A stretch of 64,000 nt of DNA, taken from the NCBI RefSeq assembly GCF_006716785.1, contig NZ_VFPQ01000001.1, forward strand, positions 1,736,001 to 1,800,000, given 5' to 3'. The position numbers were made by a program, and so were the translations under genes. This DNA is from Thermopolyspora flexuosa. Its GTDB lineage: Bacteria; Actinomycetota; Actinomycetes; Streptosporangiales; Streptosporangiaceae. The notes beneath the pieces are model-generated. The model was not told the origin of the DNA, made no database searches, and saw only the letters and a program-made list of their open reading frames with translations. Positions 41,588-50,389 of the stretch are shown here, piece after piece. The first letter of the stretch is position 1. Each line of letters starts with the position of its first letter.

Positions 41588-42543
41588 GACAACGCCCTCC
41601 CGTGCCGGATCCGCGGGTCGACCAGCGCGTAGAGCAGGTCGATGACGATGATCATGATCACGAACAGCGCGGCGTAGAAGATCGTGCAGGCGACCACCAC
41701 CGGGTAGTCCCGGTCGAGCACCGCCTGGTAGATGAGCTGGCCGGTGCCCGGCAGGCCGAACATCTGCTCGATGATCACGGTGCCGCCGAGGATGGTGGCG
41801 AGCTCGAGGCCGAGCAGGGTGAGCACGGCGATCGTCGAGTTCCGCAGCGCGTGCTTGAGCACCACGGTCTTCTCCCGTACGCCCTTGGCGCGCACCGTGC
41901 GGATGTAGTCCGAGCCCAGCGACTCGAGCATCGACGACCGGGTGAGCCGGGCCACCGCGGCCATGCCGCCGGTGCCGAGCGCGAGCACCGGGATCGCGAC
42001 CTGCTGCGCCCAGCTCGCGAAGTCCTCGGTCGGGCCCGCGTAGACGAGCGGCGGCGACCAGGCGAACCAGATCGCGAGCGCGGTGAGCGTGAGCAGGGCG
42101 ACCACGAAGTTCGGCACCGACAGGAACGCCACCGCGATCAGCCGCAGCGTGCCGTCGACGGCCGAGCCGCGGGTGACCGCGGCGACGACGCCGATGGTCA
42201 GGCCGAGCAGCGAGCCGACGAGGATGGCGAGCAGGCCGAGCTGGATGGTGACCGGCACCCGGGCGAGGAACAGGTCGACCACCGGCTCCCGGCTGTAGAA
42301 CGAGGTGCCGAGGTCGCCCTGGACCACGCCGCCGAGCCAGTTCCACAACTGCACCCACACCGGCGCGTCGAGCCCGAACTCGGCGCGCAGCGCGTCGGCC
42401 TCCTCCTTGCTCGCGCCGACCTCCTGGAGCTGCAGGCTCACCGCGTCACCGGGCACCAGGCGCATGATCACGAACACGATGACCGTGACCAGCACCAGCA
42501 CCACGGCGCCGTAGCCGAGCCTGCGCAACGCGTAGGCGATCAC
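41584..42543 (-). CDS. Peptide-type ABC transporter permease (DppB-like)
   Basis: 319 aa from GTG 42543, with its start overlapping the stop of the upstream ATPase (4 nt). Six transmembrane helices; DppB hallmarks AYALRRLGYGAVVLVLVTVIVFVIMRLVPGDAV near the N-terminus, GDLGTSFYSREPVVDLFLARVPVTIQLG, and DYIRTVRAKGVREKTVVLKHALRN. Translationally coupled both sides. It forms the channel with DppC-like permease. Confidence 0.94.
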   Translation of the reverse strand: MIAYALRRLGYGAVVLVLVTVIVFVIMRLVPGDAVSLQLQEVGASKEEADALRAEFGLDAPVWVQLWNWLGGVVQGDLGTSFYSREPVVDLFLARVPVTIQLGLLAILVGSLLGLTIGVVAAVTRGSAVDGTLRLIAVAFLSVPNFVVALLTLTALAIWFAWSPPLVYAGPTEDFASWAQQVAIPVLALGTGGMAAVARLTRSSMLESLGSDYIRTVRAKGVREKTVVLKHALRNSTIAVLTLLGLELATILGGTVIIEQMFGLPGTGQLIYQAVLDRDYPVVVACTIFYAALFVIMIIVIDLLYALVDPRIRHGRALS

Positions 42544-43619
42544 TTTCCGCTCGCCTCCCCGGCGGGGTCGTACAGGTGGCAGGCGACGGTGCGGCCGTCC
42601 TCGATCCGGTGCACCTTGGGCGCCTCGGTACGGCACCGCGCCATCGCCTTCGGGCAGCGGGGGTGGAAGTGGCATCCCGAGGGCGGGTTGCTCGGGCTCG
42701 CCGGCTCGCCGCGCGGGGCCACCCGGTGCCGCCGCTCGCCCTCACGCTCGGGGGCGAACTCCGGCACCGCGGACACGAGCATCTGCGTGTAGGGGTGCCG
42801 CGGGTCGGTGAACAGCGTGTCGCCGTCGCCCCGCTCCACGATCCGCCCGAGGTACATCACGCAGACCTCGTCGGCCATGTACCGCACCACGTTGAGGTCG
42901 TGGGCGATGAACAGGTACGACAGGCCGAGCTCGGCCTGCAGGCGCTTGAGCAGGTTGAGCACCTGGGCCTGCACCGACACGTCGAGCGCGGAGACCGCCT
43001 CGTCGCAGACGATCAGGTCCGGGTCGGTGGCGAGGGCGCGGGCGATGCCGATGCGCTGCGCCTGCCCGCCGGAGAACTGGTGGGAGAACTTGTACAGGTC
43101 GGCGGCGCCGAGCCCGACCTTCTCCAGCAGCTCCACCACCCGGTCCACCTGCTGCCTGCCCTTGGCGATGCGGTGCACGGTGAGCGGCTCGCCGACCACG
43201 TTCAGCACCCGCATGCGCGGGTTGAGGGAGCCGAGCGGGTTCTGGAAGACGATCTGCATGCGCCGCCGCAGCGCCCGCATCTCCCGCCGGGAGACCCGCA
43301 GCAGGTCGATGCCGTCGAAGCGGAGCTCGCCCGAGGTGGGGTCGAGCAGCCGCAGCGCCAGCCGGGCGACGGTCGACTTGCCCGAGCCCGACTCGCCGAC
43401 CAGCCCCACCGTGCGGCCGCGCGGGATGCTCAGCGACACGCCGTTGACCGCGTGCACCGTGTGCCGCCGGGTGCGGAAGCGCTTCACCAGGTCGCGCGCC
43501 TCGAACAGCACGGCCGGCTCGGCCCGCTCGGGGATGGGCCGTGCCAGGTCGGCACGCCGGTCGGTGGCGAGCGCGCCGTTGGCGGCCCCCGTCGTCGTTG
43601 TCATATGGTGATCGGACAT
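42540..43619 (-). CDS. Peptide-type ABC transporter ATPase (DppF/OppF-like)
   Basis: About 359 aa from ATG 43619 (ATG 43604 is the alternative; a strong GGAGG lies 13 nt upstream of the first). Walker [11 protein letters not shown]-loop QNPLGSLNPRM, signature FSGGQAQRIGIARAL, Walker B LIVCDEAVSALD and switch His in IAHDL. The C-terminal oligopeptide/dipeptide domain has CHFHPRCPKAMARC, whose Cys residues can bind an FeS cluster or metal. About 91 bp after the first ATPase gene. Confidence 0.93.
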   Translation of the reverse strand: MSDHHMTTTTGAANGALATDRRADLARPIPERAEPAVLFEARDLVKRFRTRRHTVHAVNGVSLSIPRGRTVGLVGESGSGKSTVARLALRLLDPTSGELRFDGIDLLRVSRREMRALRRRMQIVFQNPLGSLNPRMRVLNVVGEPLTVHRIAKGRQQVDRVVELLEKVGLGAADLYKFSHQFSGGQAQRIGIARALATDPDLIVCDEAVSALDVSVQAQVLNLLKRLQAELGLSYLFIAHDLNVVRYMADEVCVMYLGRIVERGDGDTLFTDPRHPYTQMLVSAVPEFAPEREGERRHRVAPRGEPASPSNPPSGCHFHPRCPKAMARCRTEAPKVHRIEDGRTVACHLYDPAGEASGK

Positions 43620-43710
43620 CCGGTGATCCGACCCTCCTTCCGCCAATACGGCCCTCTGCGATGCGGCCTGCCCCGGCGGGCCCTCGCCCGGGGTGGCGCC
43701 GCCCTGGGAG

Positions 43711-44721
43711 CTAACCGGCACGGCGCACCTCGCCTCCGAGGGCCGCACCGGCCGTCTCGTGCAGCCAGCACCGGCTCGCCCGCCCTGCGCCGACCTCCCG
43801 CAGCGGCGGCGCCTCACGGGCGCACCGGTCCTGCACCGACGGGCAGCGGGGGTGGAACCGGCAGCCGGGCGGCATCTCGGTGATCGTGGGCACGCTGCCG
43901 CCGATCGCCGGCATGGGCCGGTCCCGCGGCGTGGTCGGCAACGGGATCGAGTCGATGAGCGCCCTGGTGTACGGGTTGCTCGGCGAGCGCAGCACCTCGC
44001 GCACCGGCCCCTGCTCGACCACCTGCCCGGCGTACATCACCACGACCCGGTCGGCCATCTCGGCGACCACCGCCATGTCGTGGGTGATGAGCAGCAGCGC
44101 GGTGCCGTGGTCGCGCTGCATCCGGCGCAGCAGGTCGAGGATCTGCGCCTCCACGGTCACGTCGAGCGCGGTGGTGGGCTCGTCGGCGATGAGCAGCGCG
44201 GGCTCGCAGGCGAGGGCGATTGCGATCATCACCCGCTGCTGCTGGCCGCCGGACAGCTCGTGCGGGTAGGAGCGGATCCGGCGCTCCGGGTCCGGCAGGC
44301 CCACCTCGCGCAGCAGCTCGAGCGCCCGGGCGCGCGCCTCGCGCCGGGAGATCCGCCGGTGCGCGCGCATCGCCTCGACGAGCTGGTCCCCGATGGTGAA
44401 CAGCGGGTCGAGCGAGGTCATCGGGTTCTGGAAAATCATCGCCATTTCGGTGCCGCGCAGCTCGCGGAGCCGTTCCGGATCCGTCCCCACGAGTTCCTCG
44501 CCGCGCAGCAAGACCGATCCGTCGGCGATCCGGCCGGTGCCGAGAAGACCCATCACCGCGAGCGACGACACGCTCTTGCCCGATCCCGATTCGCCGACGA
44601 TGGCGACGGTCTCCCCGGGCGCGACCGTGAACGACACGCCGCTGACCGCGTTCACGACACCCTTCGGCGTCGGGAATTGCACGTACAGATCTTTGACTTC
44701 GAGTAGCGGAGGGGACGGCAA
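43711..44721 (-). CDS. Peptide-type ABC transporter ATPase (DppD/OppD-like)
   Basis: 336 aa. The start is TTG at 44721, supported by GAAGGAGC about 9 nt upstream. Walker [10 protein letters not shown]-loop [11 protein letters not shown], signature [15 protein letters not shown], Walker [13 protein letters not shown] and switch His in ITHDM. The C-terminal block [14 protein letters not shown] carries the usual four-Cys-type pattern. First gene of the operon: ATPase D, ATPase F, permease B, permease C, binding protein A. Confidence 0.93.
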   Translation of the reverse strand: MPSPPLLEVKDLYVQFPTPKGVVNAVSGVSFTVAPGETVAIVGESGSGKSVSSLAVMGLLGTGRIADGSVLLRGEELVGTDPERLRELRGTEMAMIFQNPMTSLDPLFTIGDQLVEAMRAHRRISRREARARALELLREVGLPDPERRIRSYPHELSGGQQQRVMIAIALACEPALLIADEPTTALDVTVEAQILDLLRRMQRDHGTALLLITHDMAVVAEMADRVVVMYAGQVVEQGPVREVLRSPSNPYTRALIDSIPLPTTPRDRPMPAIGGSVPTITEMPPGCRFHPRCPSVQDRCAREAPPLREVGAGRASRCWLHETAGAALGGEVRRAG

Positions 44722-45636
44722 CGTCGTCGCTCCTTCGTCATGAAAACCGCAGGCAGGAATGGCCGCACCGCCCGGCGGAATGCGGCGAGAGGAAACGCCT
44801 GACGCGTGTGGCTGATCCGGGGTGGGATATCGATAAGCTCCTCGGCCCCTTTGTCGGCCTACTCGAGGTCCGAGAAGAGTGAGAGGAACGGCGTACGTTC
44901 GTCGTCGGCGCCGCCGGCCCGTGACGACCGGCGTGATCTGGGAAGATGAGCGGGCCGCATGCTGCGCCTCGGCCGCGGCCGCCCGGCGGCCCGTGCCCCC
45001 GGTGCATGACCTAAATCACGGCCTTCCCTCCTTTGCGGCAGGGTGTGCCGACGGGTCCGGTGTAACGCGAAGTTCACCTGACCCCGGCCGGGTGTGACTC
45101 TTGTCACGCAACTATGCGGGTCTCGAAATGGGGCCGCCACAAGGCTTTCGCAGTGCGAAAGAGATTTCGTCCGCCCGCGCTTTGGGCCGCCTCGGCCCGA
45201 TATGCCGGACCCGCCGCCGGCCCGGTTCCGTGATCGTCCGCAGGGCGCGGAGACACCGCGTTGACCAGGGAAAACGCCGTTATGGAGAGGTGGGTCGGGG
45301 CGGGTTGCCGCACGGCGGTCAGAATGGCATTCCGTTTGTGCGCCCGTGTAACGGATGGGAAACAAGAGACATTCCCCGGTCGTCTCAATATTGAGACGAC
45401 CGTGTCTCATCAATGAGAAAACAGGGCCGGTCGTTCACCGCGGTGCAGGCCGGCGGGGCGGCGGACACCGGCCTGCCGCGGAGACCATGGGGCGCGGGCG
45501 CCGCCACCGGTCGGGTCGGCCGGCGGCGAACCCGGCGAGCGTCACCGGCGGCCGGCCGCCGGAGCGGGCGGCGGCTCCGCGACCCGCCGCCCGGTCGCAC
45601 CCTGCGACCCGTCGGCCGCGCCGGTGACGAGGATCA
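44722..45636. other. 0.9-kb non-coding region with orphan palindrome
   Basis: Upstream of the peptide-transport operon and downstream of the saccharopine-dehydrogenase-like gene. ORFs are compositional artefacts. It contains a cluster of GTCTC/GAGAC half-sites with a perfect 26-bp palindrome near 45377-45402, but no gene or regulator next to it. Confidence 0.55.
45377..45402. promoter_or_regulatory. Perfect 26-bp palindrome (operator-like)
   Basis: The arm CGGTCGTCTCAAT (45377-45389) is followed directly by its exact reverse complement (45390-45402). An adjacent shorter site, TCTCAT-CA-ATGAGA (45405-45418), and a GAGAC at 45366-45370 repeat the same half-site. Form and length are those of a TetR-type operator. 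Confidence 0.6.
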
Positions 45637-46683
45637 TCACCGTGCCATCGCCGCCTCCGGGAGGACGAGCGTGCACAGGCCGAGCCGCTCCAGGTCGCGC
45701 AGGAACGGGCCCGGGGCGAACGCCTCGGCGGGGGAGTACACGCCCGGCCGCCCAGGACCGCGCCCGTCGGCGATGCGGATCGCGGCCTCCACCGAGGCGA
45801 CGGCGCTCAGCCGCCACAGGTCGCGCCCGCTCACCCGCGCGGCCTGGTTGCCGTGCTCGTTGATCACCTGGACGGCGACCGTGAACTCCGAACCCGCCCG
45901 GGTCGCGTCGTCCACGTGCTCGCTGGTGAACACGTGCTCCTCCTGGAAGGTGTGCGCGGTGAGCTGCGCCTCCACCCGGCGCGTACGGACGTGCCGGGGC
46001 ACGGTGACGACCTCGGGGAACGGCACCGGGGCGATCATCGTGCGCGGGCCGAGCGGCGGCGGGAACGGGAAGACCGCGTTGCGCGGCTCCACGTAGCCGA
46101 TGCGCTCGGCGCCGTCCTCGTAGGTGATCCGCCGGGTGTCGGCGAACAGCAGCTCCGCGGTCGCCTTCGCCCCGGCCGTGAGGCGCCAGCGGCTCACCGC
46201 GTAGGCGGCGATCACCCGCTCGATCCCGGTCAGGCCCGCGGCGGCCGCCCCCGCCAGCAGGTCGCCCATGCCGCCGTAGAAGCTCATCGCGGTGACCATC
46301 ACCACGCCCGCCCGTGCCGCCGGTTCCGGCAGGGCGTCGAAGAACCACCTGGTGTGGTGCTGCTCCAGCCCGTGGTCGACGTAGTGGCAGCCGCCGTCGA
46401 TCGCCGCCCGCGCGACGGCCTGGCCGGTGTGCGTGAACGGCCCGGCGCAGTGGATCAGCACCGTGGCCTGTTCGGCGAGCTCGCGCAGCGCCGCCGGGTC
46501 GTCGAGCGCGGCCTGCCGTACCCTCACCCGAGGGCCGCCGCCCAGCTCCTCGGCGACGGCCCTGAGCCGTGCGTCGTCCCGCCCGGCGAGGATGACGTCG
46601 CGGCCCCGGGCGATCAGCTCGGCCGCCACCAGCCGTCCGGTGTGGCCGGTCGCTCCGTAGACGGCCATGAGCGGTGCGGACAC
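45637..46683 (-). CDS. Saccharopine-dehydrogenase-like NAD(P)-binding oxidoreductase
   Basis: 348 aa from GTG 46683, with GGAGGTGA about 5 nt upstream. Rossmann N-terminus MAVYGATGHTGRLVAAELIARGRDVILAGRD (about 6-36) and a HCAGPFTHTGQAVARAAIDGGCHYVD segment typical of saccharopine dehydrogenase/trans-acting enoyl reductase proteins. The C-terminal half (FPFPPPLGPRTMIAPVPFPE; VHVRTRRVEAQL) is less conserved. Enzymatic role unknown; these proteins are often enoyl or keto reductases acting on polyketide-like lipids. The 5' region carries an inverted-repeat element. Confidence 0.85.
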   Translation of the reverse strand: MSAPLMAVYGATGHTGRLVAAELIARGRDVILAGRDDARLRAVAEELGGGPRVRVRQAALDDPAALRELAEQATVLIHCAGPFTHTGQAVARAAIDGGCHYVDHGLEQHHTRWFFDALPEPAARAGVVMVTAMSFYGGMGDLLAGAAAAGLTGIERVIAAYAVSRWRLTAGAKATAELLFADTRRITYEDGAERIGYVEPRNAVFPFPPPLGPRTMIAPVPFPEVVTVPRHVRTRRVEAQLTAHTFQEEHVFTSEHVDDATRAGSEFTVAVQVINEHGNQAARVSGRDLWRLSAVASVEAAIRIADGRGPGRPGVYSPAEAFAPGPFLRDLERLGLCTLVLPEAAMAR

Positions 46684-46703
46684 CTACTCACCTCCATGAG
46701 TCT

Positions 46704-46753
46704 TACCGTCGGCACAAATTCGAAAACTTGTTCGAAGTTATGCGCCGACGGTA
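46704..46753. promoter_or_regulatory. Inverted-repeat element upstream of the oxidoreductase
   Basis: TACCGTCGGC (46704-46713) and GCCGACGGTA (46744-46753) form a 10-bp inverted repeat flanking two TTCGAA palindromes (46719-46724 and 46731-46736). Nested symmetric sites about 20 nt upstream of the GTG suggest an operator or 5' leader structure. Confidence 0.5.
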
Positions 46754-46850
46754 GGGAAGTCAATGGGGGGAGTGGATCGGCCCGCCGGCCGGGCACGGGC
46801 ACCTGCCGCGCATCCTGCTCGCCGGGTTCCGGCTCGCGGCAGAGAAGACG

Positions 46851-46880
46851 CCGGACGCGGTCGTCACCGTCCGCGTCCGG
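46851..46880 (-). terminator. Hairpin downstream of the secreted-protein gene
   Basis: CCGGACGCGG (46851-46860) pairs perfectly with CCGCGTCCGG (46871-46880), with a 10-nt loop, just past the stop of the gene at 46906. Confidence 0.55.
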
Positions 46881-46905
46881 CTCGTGTTCGGTGCGCCCCT
46901 GGCCG

Positions 46906-47451
46906 TCAGGGCACGAAGATCTCCTGGATGCGCACGATCTCGCCGCGGTGGACCGTGATCAGCGCCGGCCGCTTGCCCGCCTTGAGGTGGGCGGTCAGGG
47001 CCGCCTTGCCGCACCGCTTGGTGCCCAGGCCGCGACTGTTGACGGTCACCTTGCCGCCGTCGCAGTTCCGCGCGCTGTACAGCTCCGCCTTGGGCGAGAC
47101 GTGGGACCGGTAGTTCATCACCACGTACTCGCCCGGGTCGGCGAAGTAGCCGGTTACCTTGCCGCCCTTCTTGCCGATGGTCCACGCGATCGGCTTGTAC
47201 TCGGCGGTGCCGTGCTTGGCGTCGTAGTAGGTCACCCAGCCCCGCAGGATGCCGTCGCGCCGGGAGTGGATCGCCTTGCTGAAGTCGTGGCCAGGGTCAT
47301 CCTGGATGTTCGTGCCGTACGGCTCGGGCGCCGGGAACCGCGGCGCGGCGGCGGCCTCGGCGGTCCCCGCGGCCAGGATCGCGAGCGAGGCGGCGACGGC
47401 GGCGGCACCCGCCGTGACGGCGGTGACGGCACGACGAACGGAACGGTGCAT
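46906..47451 (-). CDS. Secreted protein of unknown function
   Basis: 181 aa from ATG 47451, with GGGGGT close upstream. N-terminal signal peptide (RRAVTAVTAGAAAVAASLAILAAGTAEAAA, about 33 residues). The mature part is small and basic with two Cys (SARNCDGG and TKRCGK) that could form a disulfide, and beta-like segments around DGILRGWVTYYDAKHG and ALITVHRGEIVRIQEIFV. No recognised domain. Confidence 0.75.
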   Translation of the reverse strand: MHRSVRRAVTAVTAGAAAVAASLAILAAGTAEAAAAPRFPAPEPYGTNIQDDPGHDFSKAIHSRRDGILRGWVTYYDAKHGTAEYKPIAWTIGKKGGKVTGYFADPGEYVVMNYRSHVSPKAELYSARNCDGGKVTVNSRGLGTKRCGKAALTAHLKAGKRPALITVHRGEIVRIQEIFVP

Positions 47452-47680
47452 GGGTGACCCCCGTGATCTCACGCCCGGCCCTCCGGTGATCGTCCGGGCT
47501 CCTGCTCGGTATAGACACCGCCGGATCGCGACGGGTTCGCGCCCGCCGGAACTTCGCCGGGTGTCCAGGCTCACATCCGGAGCCCGGCCGCCAACGCGTC
47601 GGGGGATTCGAGGAGCCGCAAACACGAACGGCGGGGCGGCCCAACCTGGCCGAAACACCCGCCGAACAGGAAAGATATGG

Positions 47681-47752
47681 TGGGCGATACTGGGATTGAA
47701 CCAGTGGCCTCTACCGTGTCAAGGTAGCGCTCTCCCACTGAGCTAATCGCCC
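47681..47752 (-). tRNA. tRNA-Val (anticodon GAC)
   Basis: The minus strand folds as a cloverleaf: GGGCGAT/ATCGCCC acceptor, TAGCTCAGTGGGAGAGC D-arm, anticodon loop TTGACAC (GAC, reading GUC), and GGTTCAATCC T-arm. A CCA end is encoded at 47678-47680. Confidence 0.95.
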
Positions 47753-47765
47753 GGGTACTCCCTCG

Positions 47766-47838
47766 AGCGGACGACGGGATTCGAACCCGCGACCCTCACC
47801 TTGGCAAGGTGATGCTCTACCAACTGAGCCACGTCCGC
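47766..47838 (-). tRNA. tRNA-Gly (anticodon GCC)
   Basis: Cloverleaf on the minus strand: GCGGACG acceptor, GGCTCAGTTGGTAGAGC D-arm, anticodon loop TTGCCAA (GCC) and GGTTCGAATCC T-arm. No CCA encoded. Thirteen bases separate it from tRNA-Val, so the two are likely co-transcribed. Confidence 0.95.
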
Positions 47839-48061
47839 GCGCATCGGTTGATGCGTTGATTACTTTAGCGGATTCCGAGCACTGGTGTGACCGCCCGAGG
47901 GCCCCGGCGCCCGAACCCCGCCCCGCAGGGCCGGTACGGCAGTGCCGTACGGGCCCGCGACCCCGGCGCCGCCGCCGGGCCGGCCGGAGCGGCGCCGGGC
48001 GGGCTGACCACCCCCTTTCGGCCCCTTGGCGGGGTCTTTGCCGCCTCCCGTGAGACATTTC

Positions 48062-48079
48062 CTGCCCGATTTCGGGCAG
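48062..48079. promoter_or_regulatory. Palindrome upstream of the glmS operon promoter
   Basis: CTGCCCGA-TT-TCGGGCAG: a perfect 8-bp inverted repeat immediately upstream of the -35 element (48085). It may be an operator for a dimeric regulator. Confidence 0.5.
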
Positions 48080-48084
48080 AAAAC

Positions 48085-48114
48085 TTGGTGTTTGCGGCCC
48101 GAACTCCGTAGTGT
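48085..48114 (+). promoter_or_regulatory. Predicted promoter of the 100-aa gene and glmS
   Basis: TTGGTG (48085-48090), an 18-nt spacer, and TAGTGT (48109-48114). Start near 48121, giving a leader of about 55 nt to ATG 48176. Confidence 0.5.
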
Positions 48115-48175
48115 CCTTGCCCGTGACGCCGGGCGGAGAGGGCCGGCAGACGGGTGGGAGATCCGGGGGGACGGA

Positions 48176-48478
48176 ATGAGGGGTGCGACGACCTGGCGGG
48201 GTTCGTCGGCGTCGTGTCATCCACATGAGGAACTGATCGACCACCTGACCCGCACGACCGCGCTGGGGCGCGGAGAGGCCGCACGGGTCATCGCCGACGT
48301 GCTCGCCTACTTCGGCGAGACCGTGGAGGAGTTCGTCCGGCGACGCCACGCCGAGCTGCGTGCCCGCGGCCTGACCAACGACGTCATCTTCAAGCGGATC
48401 TCGGTCGAGCTGGCGGGACGGCGGGTGGCGGCACCGGATCTCTCCCTGCGGCAGCTGCGCCGGATCGTGTACGGCTGA
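48176..48478 (+). CDS. Conserved 100-aa protein, function unknown
   Basis: 100 aa from ATG 48176, with a G-rich SD (GGGGGGACGGA) upstream. A largely helical protein, with RTTALGRGEAARVIADVLAYFGETVEEFVRRRHAELRARG, a middle FKRISVELAGRRV segment, and a conserved-looking end (LRQLRRIVYG). It lies just upstream of glmS, with 12 bp between stop and start, so it is almost surely co-transcribed. I recall similar short actinobacterial proteins but no function. Confidence 0.75.
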   Translation: MRGATTWRGSSASCHPHEELIDHLTRTTALGRGEAARVIADVLAYFGETVEEFVRRRHAELRARGLTNDVIFKRISVELAGRRVAAPDLSLRQLRRIVYG

Positions 48479-48490
48479 AGGAGGAATTGC

Positions 48491-50311
48491 ATGTGCGGAA
48501 TCGTCGCCTACGTGGGCCCGAAGGACGCGGCCCCCATCCTGCTGGAAGGGCTGCAGCGGCTGGAGTACCGCGGCTACGACTCGGCGGGCATCGCCGTGGC
48601 GAACAGGGGCATCAAGGTGCGCAAGACCAAGGGCCGGGTCGCGGATCTCGCCGCCACGGTGCCGGCCCGGTTCAAGGGCACCACCGGCATCGGGCACACA
48701 CGCTGGGCGACGCACGGCGAGCCGAGTGACATCAACGCGCATCCCCACCTCGACGCGGCCGAACGCATCGCGGTGGTGCACAACGGCATCATCGAGAACG
48801 CCGACGACCTGCGGCACCGCCTCGAGGCGGACGGGGTGACCTTCGTCAGCGAGACCGACACCGAGGTGATCGCCCACCTGATCGCCCGGGCGGTGAAGGA
48901 GACCGACACGCTCGAGGAGGCCGTGCGCATGGCGCTGAAGGGCGTCGTCGGCACGTACGGCCTGGCGGTGATCGACGCCGAGCGCCCGGACCAGGTGGTG
49001 GTGGCCCGCAACGGCAGCCCGATCGTGCTCGGCCTGGGGGAGAAGGAGATGTTCGCCGCCTCCGACGTGGCGGCGCTGGTGCGCTACACCCGCCAGGTGG
49101 TGCACCTGGAGGACGGCGAGCTCGCGGTGCTGCGCGCGGACGGCTTCCAGACCCTCACCATGGACGCGCGGGTCACCTCCAAGGAGCCGCTCACCGTCGA
49201 CTGGGACGCCGGGCACTACGACACCGGCGGCTACGAGCACTACCTGCTCAAGGAGATCTCCGAGCAGCCGGAGACGGTCGCCCGCACGCTGCGCGGCCGC
49301 ATAGACGACCGGTTCCACGTCGCCCACCTCGGCGGCCTCAACCTCACCCCGCACGAGACCCGGGCGTTCCGCCGCGTGAAGATCATCGGCTGCGGCTCGG
49401 CGTACTACTCCGGGCAGATCGGCGCGCAGATGATCGAGGAGCTCGCCCGGATCCCGGCCGACGCCGAGCCCGCCTCCGAGTTCCGCTACCGCAACCCGGT
49501 GGTCGAGCACGACACCCTCTACGTCGCGGTCAGCCAGTCGGGGGAGACCTACGACACCCTCGCCGCGGTGCAGGAGCTCAAGCGCAAGGGCGGCCGGGTG
49601 CTCGGCATCGTCAACACGGTCGGCAGCGCGATCGCCCGGGAGTGCGACGGCGGCATCTACCTGCACGCCGGGCCGGAGGTGTCGGTCGCCTCGACCAAGG
49701 CGTTCACCTCGACCGCGGTGGCGTTCGCGCTGCTCGCCCTGCACTTCGGCCGGGTGCACGACCTGTCCCCGGCGGACGGGCGCCGCATCTGCGAGGGCCT
49801 GCGCAGGCTGCCCGACCAGATCGAGGAGATCCTCAAGCAGGGCCCGCAGATCGCCGACCTCGCCCGCAGGTACGTCGGCCACTCGTCGATCATGTTCGTG
49901 GGCCGGGTGCGCGGCTACCCGGTGGCCCGGGAGGGCGCGCAGAAGCTCAAGGAGATCTCCTACATCCACGCCGAGGCGTACCCGGCGAGCGAGCTCAAGC
50001 ACGGCCCGCTCGCGCTGATCGGCCCGGAGATGCCGACGGTGGCGATCGTCCCGGACGACGAGCTGCTCGACAAGAACCTCACCACGCTCGGCGAGATCAA
50101 GGCCCGCGGCGGCCAGGTGCTCATGGTGGGCCACCGCACCCCGGACCCGAAGCTCGCCGAGGACGTCATCGTGGTGCCGAAGAACGAGACCGAGCTCGAC
50201 CCGATCCTGCTGACGATCCCGCTGCAGCTGTTCGCCTACCACGCCGCCGTCGCCCTCGGCCGCGACGTGGACAAGCCGCGCAACCTCGCCAAGAGCGTCA
50301 CCGTCGAGTGA
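48491..50311 (+). CDS. glmS: Glutamine-fructose-6-phosphate aminotransferase (isomerising)
   Basis: 606 aa, the usual length. N-terminal Ntn glutaminase begins MCGIVAYVG with catalytic Cys2 after Met removal; LEYRGYDSAGIAV and TGIGHTRWATHG follow. Two SIS isomerase domains carry IIGCGSAYYSGQIG and ESPASEFRYR-like sites, and the C-terminus ends KSVTVE as in GlmS. It makes glucosamine-6-phosphate from fructose-6-phosphate and glutamine, the first step toward UDP-GlcNAc for peptidoglycan. ATG 48491 with AGGAGG nearby (GAAGGAGGAATTGC). Confidence 0.97.
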   Translation: MCGIVAYVGPKDAAPILLEGLQRLEYRGYDSAGIAVANRGIKVRKTKGRVADLAATVPARFKGTTGIGHTRWATHGEPSDINAHPHLDAAERIAVVHNGIIENADDLRHRLEADGVTFVSETDTEVIAHLIARAVKETDTLEEAVRMALKGVVGTYGLAVIDAERPDQVVVARNGSPIVLGLGEKEMFAASDVAALVRYTRQVVHLEDGELAVLRADGFQTLTMDARVTSKEPLTVDWDAGHYDTGGYEHYLLKEISEQPETVARTLRGRIDDRFHVAHLGGLNLTPHETRAFRRVKIIGCGSAYYSGQIGAQMIEELARIPADAEPASEFRYRNPVVEHDTLYVAVSQSGETYDTLAAVQELKRKGGRVLGIVNTVGSAIARECDGGIYLHAGPEVSVASTKAFTSTAVAFALLALHFGRVHDLSPADGRRICEGLRRLPDQIEEILKQGPQIADLARRYVGHSSIMFVGRVRGYPVAREGAQKLKEISYIHAEAYPASELKHGPLALIGPEMPTVAIVPDDELLDKNLTTLGEIKARGGQVLMVGHRTPDPKLAEDVIVVPKNETELDPILLTIPLQLFAYHAAVALGRDVDKPRNLAKSVTVE

Positions 50312-50340
50312 CGCCCGCGGCCCGGCGCGCGTCCGCCGGT

Positions 50341-50358
50341 CCCCGGCACCGGCCGGGG
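50341..50358. terminator. Hairpin between glmS and VIT transporter
   Basis: CCCCGGC (50341-50347) and GCCGGGG (50352-50358), with a 4-nt loop, lying between convergent genes. Confidence 0.55.
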
Positions 50359-50389
50359 CCGGCGGGCGGCCGCGTCGCCCGGAGGCGCG

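Noticed and set aside
45413-46096. Plus-strand 227-aa frame beside the orphan palindrome
   Set aside because: Overlaps the well-supported minus-strand oxidoreductase gene and has artefact composition, so it is not a target of the palindrome.
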